Shown here piece by piece: positions 43,289 to 53,427 of a stretch of 64,000 nucleotides of DNA; the first letter of the stretch is position 1; every line of letters begins with the position of its first letter. A model generated the notes under the pieces. It worked only from the letters and a program-made list of their open reading frames with translations, was not told the DNA's origin and did no database searches. Made by a program: the position numbers and the translations under genes. The DNA lies in the NCBI RefSeq assembly GCF_000024365.1, contig NC_013235.1, positions 5,996,299 through 6,060,298 of the forward strand, given 5' to 3'. The DNA comes from Nakamurella multipartita DSM 44233 (GTDB lineage Bacteria > Actinomycetota > Actinomycetes > Mycobacteriales > Nakamurellaceae).

Positions 43289-45979
43289 GTGATCTCCCGG
43301 AGCGACCGGCAACGGAGCCGGCGGCCCAGGATCGGCGCCCGGCCCCGGACGGCCGCGGTGGTGTTCACCTTCCTGGCAGCCGTCGTCGGCACCCTGCTGG
43401 GTACCGCGCTGACCACGGCCGGGCCGGCGGCCGCGGCACCGGCCGCGCCGCCCTGGCCGGCCGGCCTGACCGCCGCGCACCTGACCGCCGCCCACCTGAC
43501 CGCTCCGGACACCGACTATTCGACCCGGCTGACCTTCGCCGTGTCCAGCATCGACCCGACGGTGGTCACCGCCGGTGGCCCGGCCACGCTGACCATCACC
43601 GGCACCATGACCAACTCCGGGCCGGAGGATCTGGTCGACCTGTCGTACCGGATCCAGCGGGGCGAGGCGCTGCGCTCGACGGCCGCCGTGCACGACGAGA
43701 TCGCCACTCCGTCCGAGCCGGTGGCCCGGGTGCCGTCCGGGTTCGAGCCCATCGCCGGGTCGCTGGCCCCCGGCGCGTCCGCCCCGTTCGCCTTCACCGC
43801 GGCACTGACCGGCGCGGACGGCCTGGACATCCGGCAGCCCGGGGTCTACCCGGTGATGGTGAACGTCAACGGCGCGGTGGTGCTGGCCAACGGCCCGCTG
43901 GAGGCGCGTATCGGCGAGCTGCACCTGCTGCTGACGGTGCTCGGCGTGCCCGGTTCCACCGCCCCGACCCCGACCGGGACGCCGACCCCGTTCAACTTCG
44001 TCTGGCCGATGGTCGACGTCCCGCATCTGGGCGTCGACGGGGTCTTCCTCAACGACGACCTGCTGACCGCCATCTCGCCGGGCGGCCGGCTGGCCACCCT
44101 GCTGGACTCGCTCACTGGGCCGACCATGTCGACCCTGCCGGCCGGGGCGCTCACCGTCGTCCTGGACCCGCAGCTGCTCGACGAGCTCAACCGGATGACC
44201 GGTCCCTATCGTGTCGTCGCACCGCCCGGGGCCAGCCAGCCGCCCCTCTCGGCGATCGACCAGGCCGCGGCCGCCGCCACCAGCACCGCCCCGCCGGCCG
44301 CGACGGGCTCGACCGCGCCGAGCACGAATCCGTCCGGTGACCCCGGCGACGCCGGCGCCCTGGACATTCCCGGGACGGTGGCCGGAACCGGTCAGCAGGT
44401 TGCCGCGTCCTACCTGACGAGGCTGCGCGCCGTGGCCCAGACCCACCCCGTGGTGCTGCTGCCGTACGGCGATCCCGACGTGGTCGCCCTGGTCCGCGCC
44501 GGCATGACCGGCGAGGTGACCGCGGCCCAGGAACACGGACGGGAGGTGGCACGGCAGGTGTGGGGTGATCTGGCCAGCGTGTCCGCCGGCGACCCGACCA
44601 GCACGACCGCCTTCCCCATCGACGGCGCGTCCGACGGCGCGACGCTGTCCACCCTGATGGCCGGCGGGGCCCGCACCGGCCTGCTCTCCCAGCCCTCCGT
44701 CGAGGTCCCCGCCGACGCCGGAGGCCGGCCCGCCTCGGCCGCCGTCATCGCCACCGACCAGGACGGGCCGGGACTGCCCACGGTCGTGGCCCAGACCGAC
44801 GTCCTCGGCGGGCTGGACAAGTTGATCACCGACCACCAGCCGACCGGGTGGGCGACCAAGGTCAACGCGCTGACCGCGCTGCTGGCCCAGCAGCGCGCCG
44901 ACGGCACCGCCACCCCGGCCGTGTTCGCGCCCACCCGCCGCTGGTCACCGGACAGCGCGGCCCTGGGCGGATTGGGACAGCTGCTCGGCGAGCTCACCCG
45001 CAGCTCGATGATCGTCGGCGCCCCGCTGGCCACCCTCACCCAGGGCGCGCAGCAGACCGGCACCACCGACTACCCGACGGCCGCCCGCGACCGGGAACTC
45101 TCGCCGCAGTACCTGCAGCGAATCGCCACCGACCGGGCCGACTTGGCTGCCCTGCGCACCGCCCTGACCTCGGTCAGCCAGCCGGCCGATCCGGCCACCG
45201 TCCTCGACCCGTTGGACGCGGCGCTGGACGCGGCCGCCTCGACGGCCTTCCGGACCGACCCGACAGTGGGCGAGGCGAACCTGGCCACCGTGGAGTCGAC
45301 GGTGCAGGGGATCCGCTCGGGCGTGCAGATCGCCACCTCCTCGACCAACTACACCCTGGCCTCCTCCAGCTCGCCGCTGGTGCTGACGGTGCAGAACAGC
45401 ACCGCCTACGACGTGCCGGTCACGGTCCAGCTCACCGGTGGGGAAATGGTCGGCCTGACCACCACCGACCAACCGGTGCAGATCATCCCGGCCGGCCGGT
45501 CCCAGCAGGTCAAGATCCCCACCGAGGTCACCCGCTCCGGCCAGTTCCAGGTGACCGCGACCTTGGTCGGCCCGGACGGCCTGACCTGGGGCGATCCGGT
45601 CCAGCTGTCCGTGCAATCGAGCGCGTACGGCGCACTGACCGTGATCCTGATGGCCGTCGCCGGCGGCGTGCTGGTGGTCATGGTCGCGCTGCGCATCCGG
45701 CAGCGGCTGCGCGGGCGCCGGGCCCGGATCGCCGCCGCCGCGCAGGGCACCGCCGGTCCCGCCGGCCCGGGTTCTGCCGACGCCGGCGGCGACGGACACC
45801 AAGACCAACCGGGCGACCGGCGCGGGGACCGACCGCAGGAGCGGCACAGCGACCGGTTGGTCGCCGAGTCCGTGCCGTCTCCCGGGCCGTCTCCCGTTCC
45901 GACTCCCGGGCCGACCCCCACCCCGCCCGCCAAGGCCACCCATCAGCGATCAGACCAGCGACAGGACTTCCGTTCGTGA
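43289..45979 (+). CDS. DUF6049 membrane-anchored protein
   Basis: The product is 896 residues long. It has an N-terminal signal sequence (TAAVVFTFLAAVVGTLLGTAL, about residues 18-45), a large extracellular part of about 730 residues and one C-terminal transmembrane helix (ALTVILMAVAGGVLVVMVALRI) followed by a basic stretch and a Pro-rich cytoplasmic tail. It corresponds to Rv3909, always next to murJ in actinobacteria. Function is unproven; the context suggests cell-wall assembly. The GTG start is inferred from the signal peptide; the murJ start overlaps the stop (GTGA). Confidence 0.85.
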   Translation: MISRSDRQRSRRPRIGARPRTAAVVFTFLAAVVGTLLGTALTTAGPAAAAPAAPPWPAGLTAAHLTAAHLTAPDTDYSTRLTFAVSSIDPTVVTAGGPATLTITGTMTNSGPEDLVDLSYRIQRGEALRSTAAVHDEIATPSEPVARVPSGFEPIAGSLAPGASAPFAFTAALTGADGLDIRQPGVYPVMVNVNGAVVLANGPLEARIGELHLLLTVLGVPGSTAPTPTGTPTPFNFVWPMVDVPHLGVDGVFLNDDLLTAISPGGRLATLLDSLTGPTMSTLPAGALTVVLDPQLLDELNRMTGPYRVVAPPGASQPPLSAIDQAAAAATSTAPPAATGSTAPSTNPSGDPGDAGALDIPGTVAGTGQQVAASYLTRLRAVAQTHPVVLLPYGDPDVVALVRAGMTGEVTAAQEHGREVARQVWGDLASVSAGDPTSTTAFPIDGASDGATLSTLMAGGARTGLLSQPSVEVPADAGGRPASAAVIATDQDGPGLPTVVAQTDVLGGLDKLITDHQPTGWATKVNALTALLAQQRADGTATPAVFAPTRRWSPDSAALGGLGQLLGELTRSSMIVGAPLATLTQGAQQTGTTDYPTAARDRELSPQYLQRIATDRADLAALRTALTSVSQPADPATVLDPLDAALDAAASTAFRTDPTVGEANLATVESTVQGIRSGVQIATSSTNYTLASSSSPLVLTVQNSTAYDVPVTVQLTGGEMVGLTTTDQPVQIIPAGRSQQVKIPTEVTRSGQFQVTATLVGPDGLTWGDPVQLSVQSSAYGALTVILMAVAGGVLVVMVALRIRQRLRGRRARIAAAAQGTAGPAGPGSADAGGDGHQDQPGDRRGDRPQERHSDRLVAESVPSPGPSPVPTPGPTPTPPAKATHQRSDQRQDFRS

Positions 45980-48900
45980 CGACCCCCGAGGCCCCCGGCC
46001 GCGACGAGCTGGTCCGGGCGTCCGATCACCCGTCGGACCAGCACCCCGATCAGCGGACCGATCGGTACGACGGTCCGGCCGAGACCGGCCGCCCGCACGA
46101 CGACGTCGCCGGGATGAAGACCGCCCGGACCGCCGGCGTGGTCCGGGCCGGTGCGGTGATGGCGTTGGCCACCCTGGTCAGCCGGGCGACCGGTTTCCTG
46201 GCCAAGGTGGTGATCCTGGCCTTCCTGGGCTTCGGCCTGGTCAACGACGCCTACACGATCGCCAACACCCTGCCCAACATCATCTTCGAGCTGCTGATCG
46301 GCGGCGTGCTGACCTCGGTGGCCATCCCGCTGCTGTCCCGGGCCCGGGCCGATCGGGACGGCGGCGAGGGTTACACGCAGCGGTTGATGACCATGGCGAT
46401 CGTCGGACTGATCGGCGCCACCGGTCTGTCCATGGCCGCCGCACCCCTGCTGACCAGGCTGTATCTGTCCGGCAGCGAGTTCGTCGACCACGATCTGGCC
46501 AACGGGCTGGCCCTGCTGCTGCTGCCGCAGATCTTCTTCTACGGGATCGCCGCGCTGTTCGGCGCGATCCTGAACACCAAGGAGAAGTTCGGCGTGCCGG
46601 CCTGGGCGCCGGTGGCCAACAACCTGGTCGTCATCGGTGTCGGCATCGCCCTGCTGATGACGACGAGCGACCCGCAGAACGTCGCCGACGTCAACGGCGC
46701 GCTGACCGGCCTGACCCGCCAGCAGTTCCTGATCCTGGGGCTGGGCACCACCGCCGGCATCGTGCTGCAGGCCGTGGTGATGATCCCGTCGCTGCTGCGC
46801 GGCGGGTTCCGCTTCCGCTGGCGGTGGGGCGGTGACCGGCGGTTGCTGGAGGCCGGGCAGCTGATGCTGTGGGCGGTGGCCTACGTGCTCATCTCGCAGG
46901 CCGGCTACATCGTCATCACTCGGGTCGCGTCGGCCAACCTCCAGGGCGGTGTCTCGCTCTACGCGTTCGCCTCGCTGCTGTTCCAGCTGCCCTACGGCAT
47001 CATCGGCGTCTCCATCCTGACCGCGATCATGCCGCGGATGAGCCGGCACGCCGCGGCCGGGCAGTACGAGCAGATGAAGGACGACGCCTCCCTGGGCAAC
47101 CGGCTCTCCATCGTCGCCCTGGTCCCGGTCGCCGCCGGCATGATCGTGCTGGCGATCCCGCTGGCCATCGTGGCCTCGCTGTACGGCAAGGTCTCGCTCG
47201 GCGACGTCGCCATGCTGTCGGCCACCCTGACCGCGCTGGCCCTTGGCCTGGTGCCGTTCGCGGTCACGCTGATGCAGATGCGGGTCTTCTACGCGATGAA
47301 GGATGCGCGGACCCCGGCCCTGATCAACCTGGTGATGGTGGCGGTACGGATCCCTCTGCTGATCGCCTGCACCACCTTCGCCCCGAGCCTGGTGGTTCCG
47401 GGGATGGCGTTGGGCACCACGGTGTCCTACCTGGTCGGCGCGATCGTCGGCGAGATCTGGTTGCGACGCCGCTACGGGGCGATGGGCACCCGGCGGACCC
47501 TGATCACCCTGGCCAAGATGGTGCTGGCCAGCGCGGTCGGCGCGGTCGTCGCCTTCGGCGTGGGCCGGTTGGTCGTCACCGGTGCGGTGGACACCCTCGG
47601 GGAGGCGCTGCTGCAGACCCTCGTCGGGGCGTCGGTCGGGCTGCTGGTGATCGCCGGTCTGGCGCTGGCCCTTCGGGTCGAGGAACTCGACCCGATCCGG
47701 CGGCGGCTGCTGGGCCGCTTGCCCGCCCGCTGGCGACCGGGTCCGCCGGCCGCTCGAACGCAGAAATCATCCGGATCGGTCAACCCCGATGCGCCTTCGC
47801 GCGTCCACGATGGCGGGCATGGCACGCTCGTGGAGAGTCACCGGTCCTCCGGTGACCCGTCCGCGGACGTCACCCTCCCCACAGTGCCCGGACCGTCGTC
47901 GATCAGCAGGGAGCAGGTGTCCGAACCGGTGTCCGACAACCGCAGCGGTGGCTCCGCCGCCCAGCAGACCCCGACCGCCGACGATCCGGAGGCGACCACC
48001 GAGGTCCATCTGGACGAGGTGAACCGTCCGGCGGACGCCGACGACGCGTCGTCGACCAGCACCCTGGAGAGCACCACCAACGGCAGCCCGACCGCGGCCC
48101 CCCACGGCAGCCCGGACAGCGCCGCCACCCAGGCGATCGGCGCGGCCGAGTCGCCGCTGAACCCGGGCATGATGGTCGGCGGCCGGTACCGGCTGGTCAG
48201 CCTGGTCGCCTCCGACGGCAACGGGCACTGGTTCTGGCGGGCCAAGGACACGGTGCTGCCGCGGGACATGGCGGTCACGATCCTGCCCGACACCACCGGC
48301 ACCTCGGCCACCGTGGCCCGCACGCTGCGGGCCGGCCGGCTGCACCACGTCGGACTGCCGCAGACCCTGGACGTGGGCACCGACCACGGTCAGTCCTACG
48401 TGGTCGGGCAGTGGGTGGACGGGGCCACGCTGACCGATCTGGTCTCCGGCGGGCCGCTGGAACCCGACGTCGCCACCTCGGTGACCGCGAAGCTGTCCGA
48501 GGCCGTCGCCGAGGCGCACCGCAACGGTGTGTCGCTGGGCGCCATCCATCCCTCGCTGGTCCGGGTCAACTTCGACGGGCAGGTCCGCCTGTCCCACGTC
48601 ATCGCGCATGCCTCGGCCACCCCGGACCAGGACATCCGGGCCATCGGCGGGCTGCTGTACCTGACCCTGACCGGCACCTGGCCGCTCAACGACCCGACCG
48701 CCGGCACCGGGGTGCCGCTGCCGGCCGCACCGACCCGGCTGGGCCGCGAGATCCCGGCCGACGAGGTCGTGCCGACCGTGCCCGAGGCCCTGTCGGCGTT
48801 GGCTGGCCGGGCCCTGCATCCCGAAGAACCGGACGGCATCCACGCCGTCGGCGCCATTGCGGCCCTGCTGCGCAGCCCGGAGACGACCGCCGGCGTCGCC

Positions 48901-49629
48901 GACGCCCCCGCGCCGGCCGAGGCCCGGCCACTGTCCGCCGCCGACCGCCGGCTGATCCGCGAGCGGCGGGCCAAGCTGAGCCTGGCCGGTGTCGTGCTCG
49001 CCGTCTTCGCCGTGCTGATCATGATCGCGCTCGGTGGGCTGGTGAACCAGTTCACCGCCTCGATCCAGAACAGCGCGCCGGAAGAACTCCCGATGATCGA
49101 CGCGGGGGCCACCACCACGGCGCCGGCGGCCGAAGCCGCGCCGACCACGACGGCGGCGCCCTCGACCAACGCGGCCGCGGCCGGACCCGTGCCGATCGTG
49201 GGCGGGGCGGTCTACGACCCCGAGGGCGACGGCACCCCGGACTACAAGGACTACGTGGACCGGGCGTTCGACGGCAACGACGCCTCGTTCTGGCTGACCT
49301 GGGTCTACAAGCAGCAGCTGCCGACCCTCAAGTCCGGCGTCGGGCTGGTCGTCGAACTCGACCATGAGGTCACCCCGGCCCAGGTCACGGTCAAGAGCGC
49401 GACCGAGGGCACGGGCATCGAGGTGCGCAGCGCCACGTCGCTGACGCCCGGACCGCTGGCCGCCAACCCCGTCCTGGGCACCGGGACCGTCTCCGGCGGG
49501 GTCGCCACCATCGACCTGACCAATGCGCCCAAGTCCAAGTACCTGATCGTCTACGTCACCAAGCTGGGCACGACGCCGGACAAGCAGTTCCAGTCGAAGA
49601 TCAACGAGATCAACGTCACCGGGAGCTGA
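45976..49629 (+). CDS. murJ: Lipid II flippase MurJ fused to a pseudokinase
   Basis: This is a 1217-residue protein. Residues about 46-575 form the MurJ/MviN flippase with 14 hydrophobic segments (MALATLVSRATGFLAKV at the start). A long linker follows, then a kinase-like domain (about 728-968) beginning GGRYRLVSLVASDGNG. Catalytic residues are missing: no HRD and no DFG are seen, so it is a pseudokinase. A transmembrane helix (about 998-1025) leads to an extracellular domain of about 190 residues. Mycobacterial MviN has the same layout, and its phosphorylated pseudokinase recruits FhaA to control peptidoglycan synthesis. Confidence 0.93.
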   Translation: MTTPEAPGRDELVRASDHPSDQHPDQRTDRYDGPAETGRPHDDVAGMKTARTAGVVRAGAVMALATLVSRATGFLAKVVILAFLGFGLVNDAYTIANTLPNIIFELLIGGVLTSVAIPLLSRARADRDGGEGYTQRLMTMAIVGLIGATGLSMAAAPLLTRLYLSGSEFVDHDLANGLALLLLPQIFFYGIAALFGAILNTKEKFGVPAWAPVANNLVVIGVGIALLMTTSDPQNVADVNGALTGLTRQQFLILGLGTTAGIVLQAVVMIPSLLRGGFRFRWRWGGDRRLLEAGQLMLWAVAYVLISQAGYIVITRVASANLQGGVSLYAFASLLFQLPYGIIGVSILTAIMPRMSRHAAAGQYEQMKDDASLGNRLSIVALVPVAAGMIVLAIPLAIVASLYGKVSLGDVAMLSATLTALALGLVPFAVTLMQMRVFYAMKDARTPALINLVMVAVRIPLLIACTTFAPSLVVPGMALGTTVSYLVGAIVGEIWLRRRYGAMGTRRTLITLAKMVLASAVGAVVAFGVGRLVVTGAVDTLGEALLQTLVGASVGLLVIAGLALALRVEELDPIRRRLLGRLPARWRPGPPAARTQKSSGSVNPDAPSRVHDGGHGTLVESHRSSGDPSADVTLPTVPGPSSISREQVSEPVSDNRSGGSAAQQTPTADDPEATTEVHLDEVNRPADADDASSTSTLESTTNGSPTAAPHGSPDSAATQAIGAAESPLNPGMMVGGRYRLVSLVASDGNGHWFWRAKDTVLPRDMAVTILPDTTGTSATVARTLRAGRLHHVGLPQTLDVGTDHGQSYVVGQWVDGATLTDLVSGGPLEPDVATSVTAKLSEAVAEAHRNGVSLGAIHPSLVRVNFDGQVRLSHVIAHASATPDQDIRAIGGLLYLTLTGTWPLNDPTAGTGVPLPAAPTRLGREIPADEVVPTVPEALSALAGRALHPEEPDGIHAVGAIAALLRSPETTAGVADAPAPAEARPLSAADRRLIRERRAKLSLAGVVLAVFAVLIMIALGGLVNQFTASIQNSAPEELPMIDAGATTTAPAAEAAPTTTAAPSTNAAAAGPVPIVGGAVYDPEGDGTPDYKDYVDRAFDGNDASFWLTWVYKQQLPTLKSGVGLVVELDHEVTPAQVTVKSATEGTGIEVRSATSLTPGPLAANPVLGTGTVSGGVATIDLTNAPKSKYLIVYVTKLGTTPDKQFQSKINEINVTGS

Positions 49630-49758
49630 CCCACCCCGCCGGCGCCGGGAATATCCGGCTCCGGGCGTTGTTGAGCAGACTGAATCAAGGGCCCGGCCGG
49701 CCGCCGCTCTATCATCGTGCACGTCTGCGCGCGAGCCGGACCGGCGTGAGGAGATCTC

Positions 49759-50844
49759 GTGAATCAGTTCGTGTCCATTCCGGCACCCAGCGGCGACCCG
49801 GTCGCCGCCTCGGCCGACGAGCACATCCATGACGTGATCGTCGTGGGTTCCGGCCCGGCTGGTTACACCGCGGCCATCTACCTGGCCCGCGCCGAGCTGG
49901 CCCCGCTGGTCTTCGAGGGCTACACCTACGGCGGCGCCCTGATGAACACCACCGAGGTGGAGAACTTCCCCGGCTTCCCGGCCGGCATCATCGGCCCGGA
50001 GCTGATGGCCCAGATCCGCGAGCAGGCCGAGCGCTTCGGCGCCGACCTGCGCACCGTGGACGTCGAGCAGGTCGACCTCACCGGTCCGGTCAAGTCGGTC
50101 ACCGTCGACGGCGTGGTGCACCGGGCCCGGGCGATCGTGCTGGCCACCGGCTCGGCGGCTCGTTACATCGGCCTGCCCGACGAGCAGCGGCTGCTCGGGC
50201 GCGGCGTCTCGGCCTGTGCCACCTGTGACGGCTTCTTCTTCCGCGACCAGGACATCCTGGTGGTCGGCGGCGGTGACTCGGCGATGGAGGAGGCCACCTT
50301 CCTGACCCGCTTCGCCCGCTCGGTGACGATCGTGCACCGGCGGGAGGAGTTCCGGGCCAGCGCCATCATGCTCGACCGGGCCCGGCAGGATCCCAAGATC
50401 TCCTGGCGGACCAACGCCGCGGTCACCGCGCTGCACGGCGAGACCAGCCTGACCGGCGTCACCCTGACCGACACCCGCACCGGCGAGCAGACGGAGCTGG
50501 CCGCCACCGGGATGTTCGTGGCGATCGGGCACGATCCTCGGTCCGAGCTGTTCCGCGATCAGGTCAGCACCGATCCCGAGGGCTACGTGCTGACCGGCCA
50601 CCACGTGTCGGCCATCGCCTCCACCGGCACCAGCATCGAAGGCGTCTTCGCCTGCGGTGACCTGGTCGATCACACCTATCGGCAGGCGATCACCGCGGCC
50701 GGTTCGGGTTGTGCGGCCGCCCTGGACGCCCAGCACTACCTGGCCTCGCACCCGGCGCCGGCCGGCGACCTGGACGCCCACCGCACCACCGATCCGATGC
50801 CCGACGAACCCCGGGCCGCCTTCGAGGACGCGCTGAGCGTCTGA
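49759..50844 (+). CDS. trxB: Thioredoxin reductase
   Basis: The 361-residue flavoprotein has the FAD loop [17 protein letters not shown], the redox pair CATC near residues 153-156, the NADPH loop [14 protein letters not shown] and the C-terminal [19 protein letters not shown] 49759 follows GAGGAG. It reduces thioredoxin with NADPH and is followed directly by trxA. In mycobacteria sigM and its anti-sigma gene lie between murJ and trxB; here there are only 129 bp. Confidence 0.97.
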   Translation: MNQFVSIPAPSGDPVAASADEHIHDVIVVGSGPAGYTAAIYLARAELAPLVFEGYTYGGALMNTTEVENFPGFPAGIIGPELMAQIREQAERFGADLRTVDVEQVDLTGPVKSVTVDGVVHRARAIVLATGSAARYIGLPDEQRLLGRGVSACATCDGFFFRDQDILVVGGGDSAMEEATFLTRFARSVTIVHRREEFRASAIMLDRARQDPKISWRTNAAVTALHGETSLTGVTLTDTRTGEQTELAATGMFVAIGHDPRSELFRDQVSTDPEGYVLTGHHVSAIASTGTSIEGVFACGDLVDHTYRQAITAAGSGCAAALDAQHYLASHPAPAGDLDAHRTTDPMPDEPRAAFEDALSV

Positions 50845-50914
50845 CCCAGGCTCGCCCGGGTTCACCCCAGTACTCCCGATCCCCATCCGCAGCACCCACG
50901 AGAAAAGAGGCCCC

Positions 50915-51238
50915 ATGGCCACCGTCAAGGTCACCGACGACAGCTTCACCACCGACGTCCTGCAGTCCGACAAGCCCGTCATCGTCGATTTCTGGGCCGA
51001 GTGGTGCGGACCGTGCCGCATGGTCGCGCCGATCCTGGAAGAGATCGCGACCAAGCACGAGGGCAAGGTCACCGTCGCCAAGCTGGACATCGACGCGAAC
51101 CCGCAGATCGCCCAGCAGTACCAGATCCTGTCCATCCCCACGATGCTGGTCTTCCAGGGGGGCAAGCCGGTCAAGCAGGTCGTGGGCGCCAAGCCCAAGG
51201 CCGCGCTGCTGGCCGAGTTCGCCGACATCCTGGCCTGA
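50915..51238 (+). CDS. trxA: Thioredoxin
   Basis: This 107-residue thioredoxin has the active site WCGPC (Cys31, Cys34), the cis-Pro in SIPTMLVF and the usual fold length. ATG 50915 has AGAGG upstream. It forms a redox operon with trxB and ends at a strong hairpin. Confidence 0.98.
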   Translation: MATVKVTDDSFTTDVLQSDKPVIVDFWAEWCGPCRMVAPILEEIATKHEGKVTVAKLDIDANPQIAQQYQILSIPTMLVFQGGKPVKQVVGAKPKAALLAEFADILA

Positions 51239-51254
51239 CCCACCACGCTGCGTC

Positions 51255-51299
51255 CGGACGCCGCCGCCGACCGTTTGACCTGGTCGGCGGCGGCGTCCG
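51255..51299 (+). terminator. Terminator after trxA
   Basis: An 18-bp perfect stem (51255-51272 with 51282-51299) encloses a 9-nt loop, beginning 17 bases after the trxA stop. It has no T-run but is the longest perfect hairpin among the terminators seen here. Confidence 0.9.
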
Positions 51300-51359
51300 C
51301 GTGTGAGCGGGACGTCTCGGGGACGTGATGTCCGGCAATGCCGGGCATCCGCCCGGATC

Positions 51360-51518
51360 GGGGGCACAATGATGGACGGCGCGGGCGGGTTCGCCCGCCA
51401 TGTGAGGTGAATACGGGGTCGGTGTGAACCCCCTGACGGCTGATGCGTCAGTCATAGGGGTGGCGACGACACCCGATGGTGGGCGCTCCGGCCCGCCCGA
51501 CGAGACTGAGGGAGAGCG
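51360..51518 (+). promoter_or_regulatory. cwlM: Hairpin-rich 5' leader of cwlM
   Basis: Between the trxA terminator and cwlM several small stems follow one another: GGCGGG-TTCG-CCCGCC (51384-51399), GGGGT/ACCCC (51415-51432), CTGACG/CGTCAG (51433-51451), GGGTG/CACCC (51458-51474) and GGGCG/CGCCC (51481-51498). They are evenly spaced, and the last ends near the AGGGAGAG ribosome site. It may be a regulatory leader; it matches no riboswitch I can name. Confidence 0.45.
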
Positions 51519-52670
51519 ATGCTGCTGCGGCGCGGTGATCGAGGGCCGGCAGTGGCCGACCTACGGGATGCACTGGCAAGTCTGCAGCTGCTGCCCTCCC
51601 TGAACGGCGTGGATCGCGGATCGGTCGAGTTCGACACGACGGTGGACCGCGCGATCCGCGACTTCCAGCAGCGGCGTGGACTGATCGCCGACGGGATCGT
51701 CGGTCCGGTGACCGCGCGTTCGCTGACCGACGCCCGCTGGACGCTGGGCGACCGGGCGCTGTCCTACACCCTGTCGGCGCCGATGACCGGCGACGACGTG
51801 ATGGCGCTGCAGACCCGGCTGTCCGAGATGGGTTACAACACCGGCCGGCCGGACGGCATCTTCGGGCCGCTGACCGATCTGTCGGTCCGCGACTTCCAGC
51901 GCCATCGCGGCCTGGCCGACGACGGGGTATTCGGTCCCCAGACCTACAAGGAGCTCAACCGCATCGGCCGCATGGTCACCGGGGGTCGCCCGCAGTACCT
52001 GCGCGAGTACCAGCTGGTCCGCCAGGCCGGCCCCCGGCTGCACGGCAAGCGGATCGTCATCGATCCGGCGCACGGCGCCGACGACCCGGGCTGGTGCAGC
52101 GGCGAGGCCCGCAGCGCCGACCTGACCTTCGACATCGCGCAGCGACTGCGCTCGCGGATGGTCACCGCCGGCATGGCCGTCACCCTGACCCGCGGGGCCC
52201 ATCAGAACCCCAGCCAGGAGGAGCGGGCCGCCTTCGCCAACGACATCGGCGCGGACCTGCTGCTGAGCCTGCACATCGACGGCTCGCCCTCGCCGCATGC
52301 GTGCGGGATCGCGACCTTCCACTTCGGCACCGACTCCGGCGCCACCTCCACCGTGGGCGAGACGCTGGCCGGTCTGGTCCAGCGCGAGCTGGTCGCCCGG
52401 ACCCGGTTCGCCGACTGTCGCGTCCACCACCGGCCCTGGGACATCCTGCGGCTGACCCGGATGCCGGCGATCCAGGTGGAGATGGGCTATCTGTCCAACC
52501 CGGTGGAGCGGGACCGGCTGCTGTCCTCCGATTTCCGCAACCAGCTGGCCGACGGCATCCTGGTCGCGGTCAAGCGGCTGTACCTGGACGGCCGGGACGA
52601 CCCGCAGACCGGGACCTTCACCTTCTCCGATCTGCTGGCCCACGAGCGGCGCATCCGCGACTCGGCCTGA
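51519..52670 (+). CDS. cwlM: N-acetylmuramoyl-L-alanine amidase-like CwlM
   Basis: This 383-residue protein has two peptidoglycan-binding repeats (about residues 5-70 and 85-150; RDFQQRRGLIADGIVGP and RDFQRHRGLADDGVFGP) and an Amidase_3 domain (about 175-365). Zinc ligands are visible: IDPAHGADD, SGEARSADL and LSLHIDGS, with catalytic Glu in VEMGYLSN. There is no signal peptide. In mycobacteria the cytoplasmic CwlM regulates MurA and peptidoglycan synthesis instead of acting as a hydrolase; the same may hold here. It has a good ribosome site. Confidence 0.9.
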   Translation: MLLRRGDRGPAVADLRDALASLQLLPSLNGVDRGSVEFDTTVDRAIRDFQQRRGLIADGIVGPVTARSLTDARWTLGDRALSYTLSAPMTGDDVMALQTRLSEMGYNTGRPDGIFGPLTDLSVRDFQRHRGLADDGVFGPQTYKELNRIGRMVTGGRPQYLREYQLVRQAGPRLHGKRIVIDPAHGADDPGWCSGEARSADLTFDIAQRLRSRMVTAGMAVTLTRGAHQNPSQEERAAFANDIGADLLLSLHIDGSPSPHACGIATFHFGTDSGATSTVGETLAGLVQRELVARTRFADCRVHHRPWDILRLTRMPAIQVEMGYLSNPVERDRLLSSDFRNQLADGILVAVKRLYLDGRDDPQTGTFTFSDLLAHERRIRDSA

Positions 52671-53427
52671 TCTCGCACCCGGCCGGTCCGGTCTCGTCCC
52701 GGTTGCTGCCGGCGCCGACGAGTTCGCGCACGGCCGGCGGCGGCGAGGCCGGCACGGTCAGGCTGGCGAACAGCTCCTCCAGGGCGGCCTCGACTTCGGC
52801 CTTCCAGCCGATGTCGCGACCCAGTTCCAGTCGCAGCCGCGGGTAGCGGTGGTGCGGGGCCACCTCGACGAAGCCGACCGCCCGGGCGAAGCCGGCCGGC
52901 AGCACGCAGCCCGGGATGTCCGCATCGTCGGCCGCGTGCTCGGCCCACCGATCCGCCGGCCGGTCGGACAGGTTCTCGGCCCGGTCGTCGCCGGCCGCCG
53001 GATCGTCCTCACGACCGAATAACTCGATCGCCCGGACCCCGCGTCGGGTCAGCGTGCCGACGACGCCCTCGAACAGGAAACGGGCCAGGCCCTGCTGCCG
53101 GTAGGCCGGCTCGATCCGAGCGGTGGTCAGCAGCACCGCGTCGGGGGACACCGGCGCGGTCGGAAAGGCCGCGGCCCCGGGCACCGCGGTGGGGGGCGCG
53201 TACAGGGCGAAACCCACCGGTTCCTCGTCCACCGTGACGATCTGCCCGGCCGAGCCCCAGGTCAGCATCACCCCGGAGAGCCAGACCTCCTTCTCGAACT
53301 CGGCCTCGCCCGAGTCGGCGGCCAGCCGGGCCGCCGGCGCCTCCAGTTCCCAGGCGACGCAGCGACGGCAGCGCCCCGGAATCAACCCGATGGTCGACAT
53401 CGACAGTGGCACCAGCGCTCGCGTCAC
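52618..53427 (-). CDS. GNAT-like acetyltransferase (Rv3916c type)
   Basis: The protein has 269 residues. A GNAT core is seen in VLLTTARIEPAYRQQGLARFLFEGVVGTL, with the acetyl-CoA loop RQQGLA. The N terminus has CRRCVAWE, a possible half zinc site. It lies between cwlM and the parAB region, as Rv3916c does in mycobacteria. Its 3' end overlaps the convergent cwlM by 53 nt. The substrate is unknown. Confidence 0.8.
   Translation of the reverse strand: MTRALVPLSMSTIGLIPGRCRRCVAWELEAPAARLAADSGEAEFEKEVWLSGVMLTWGSAGQIVTVDEEPVGFALYAPPTAVPGAAAFPTAPVSPDAVLLTTARIEPAYRQQGLARFLFEGVVGTLTRRGVRAIELFGREDDPAAGDDRAENLSDRPADRWAEHAADDADIPGCVLPAGFARAVGFVEVAPHHRYPRLRLELGRDIGWKAEVEAALEELFASLTVPASPPPAVRELVGAGSNRDETGPAGCEIRPSRGCAARGPADRRR

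Noticed and set aside
43248..43292. 14-codon ORF linking the NUDIX and DUF6049 genes by 4-nt overlaps
   Set aside because: Too short to support as a gene; the double overlap may be chance, or may serve translational coupling.
51405..51452. Possible cobalamin or c-di-AMP riboswitch before cwlM
   Set aside because: A few words look similar, but the conserved core of neither class is present.
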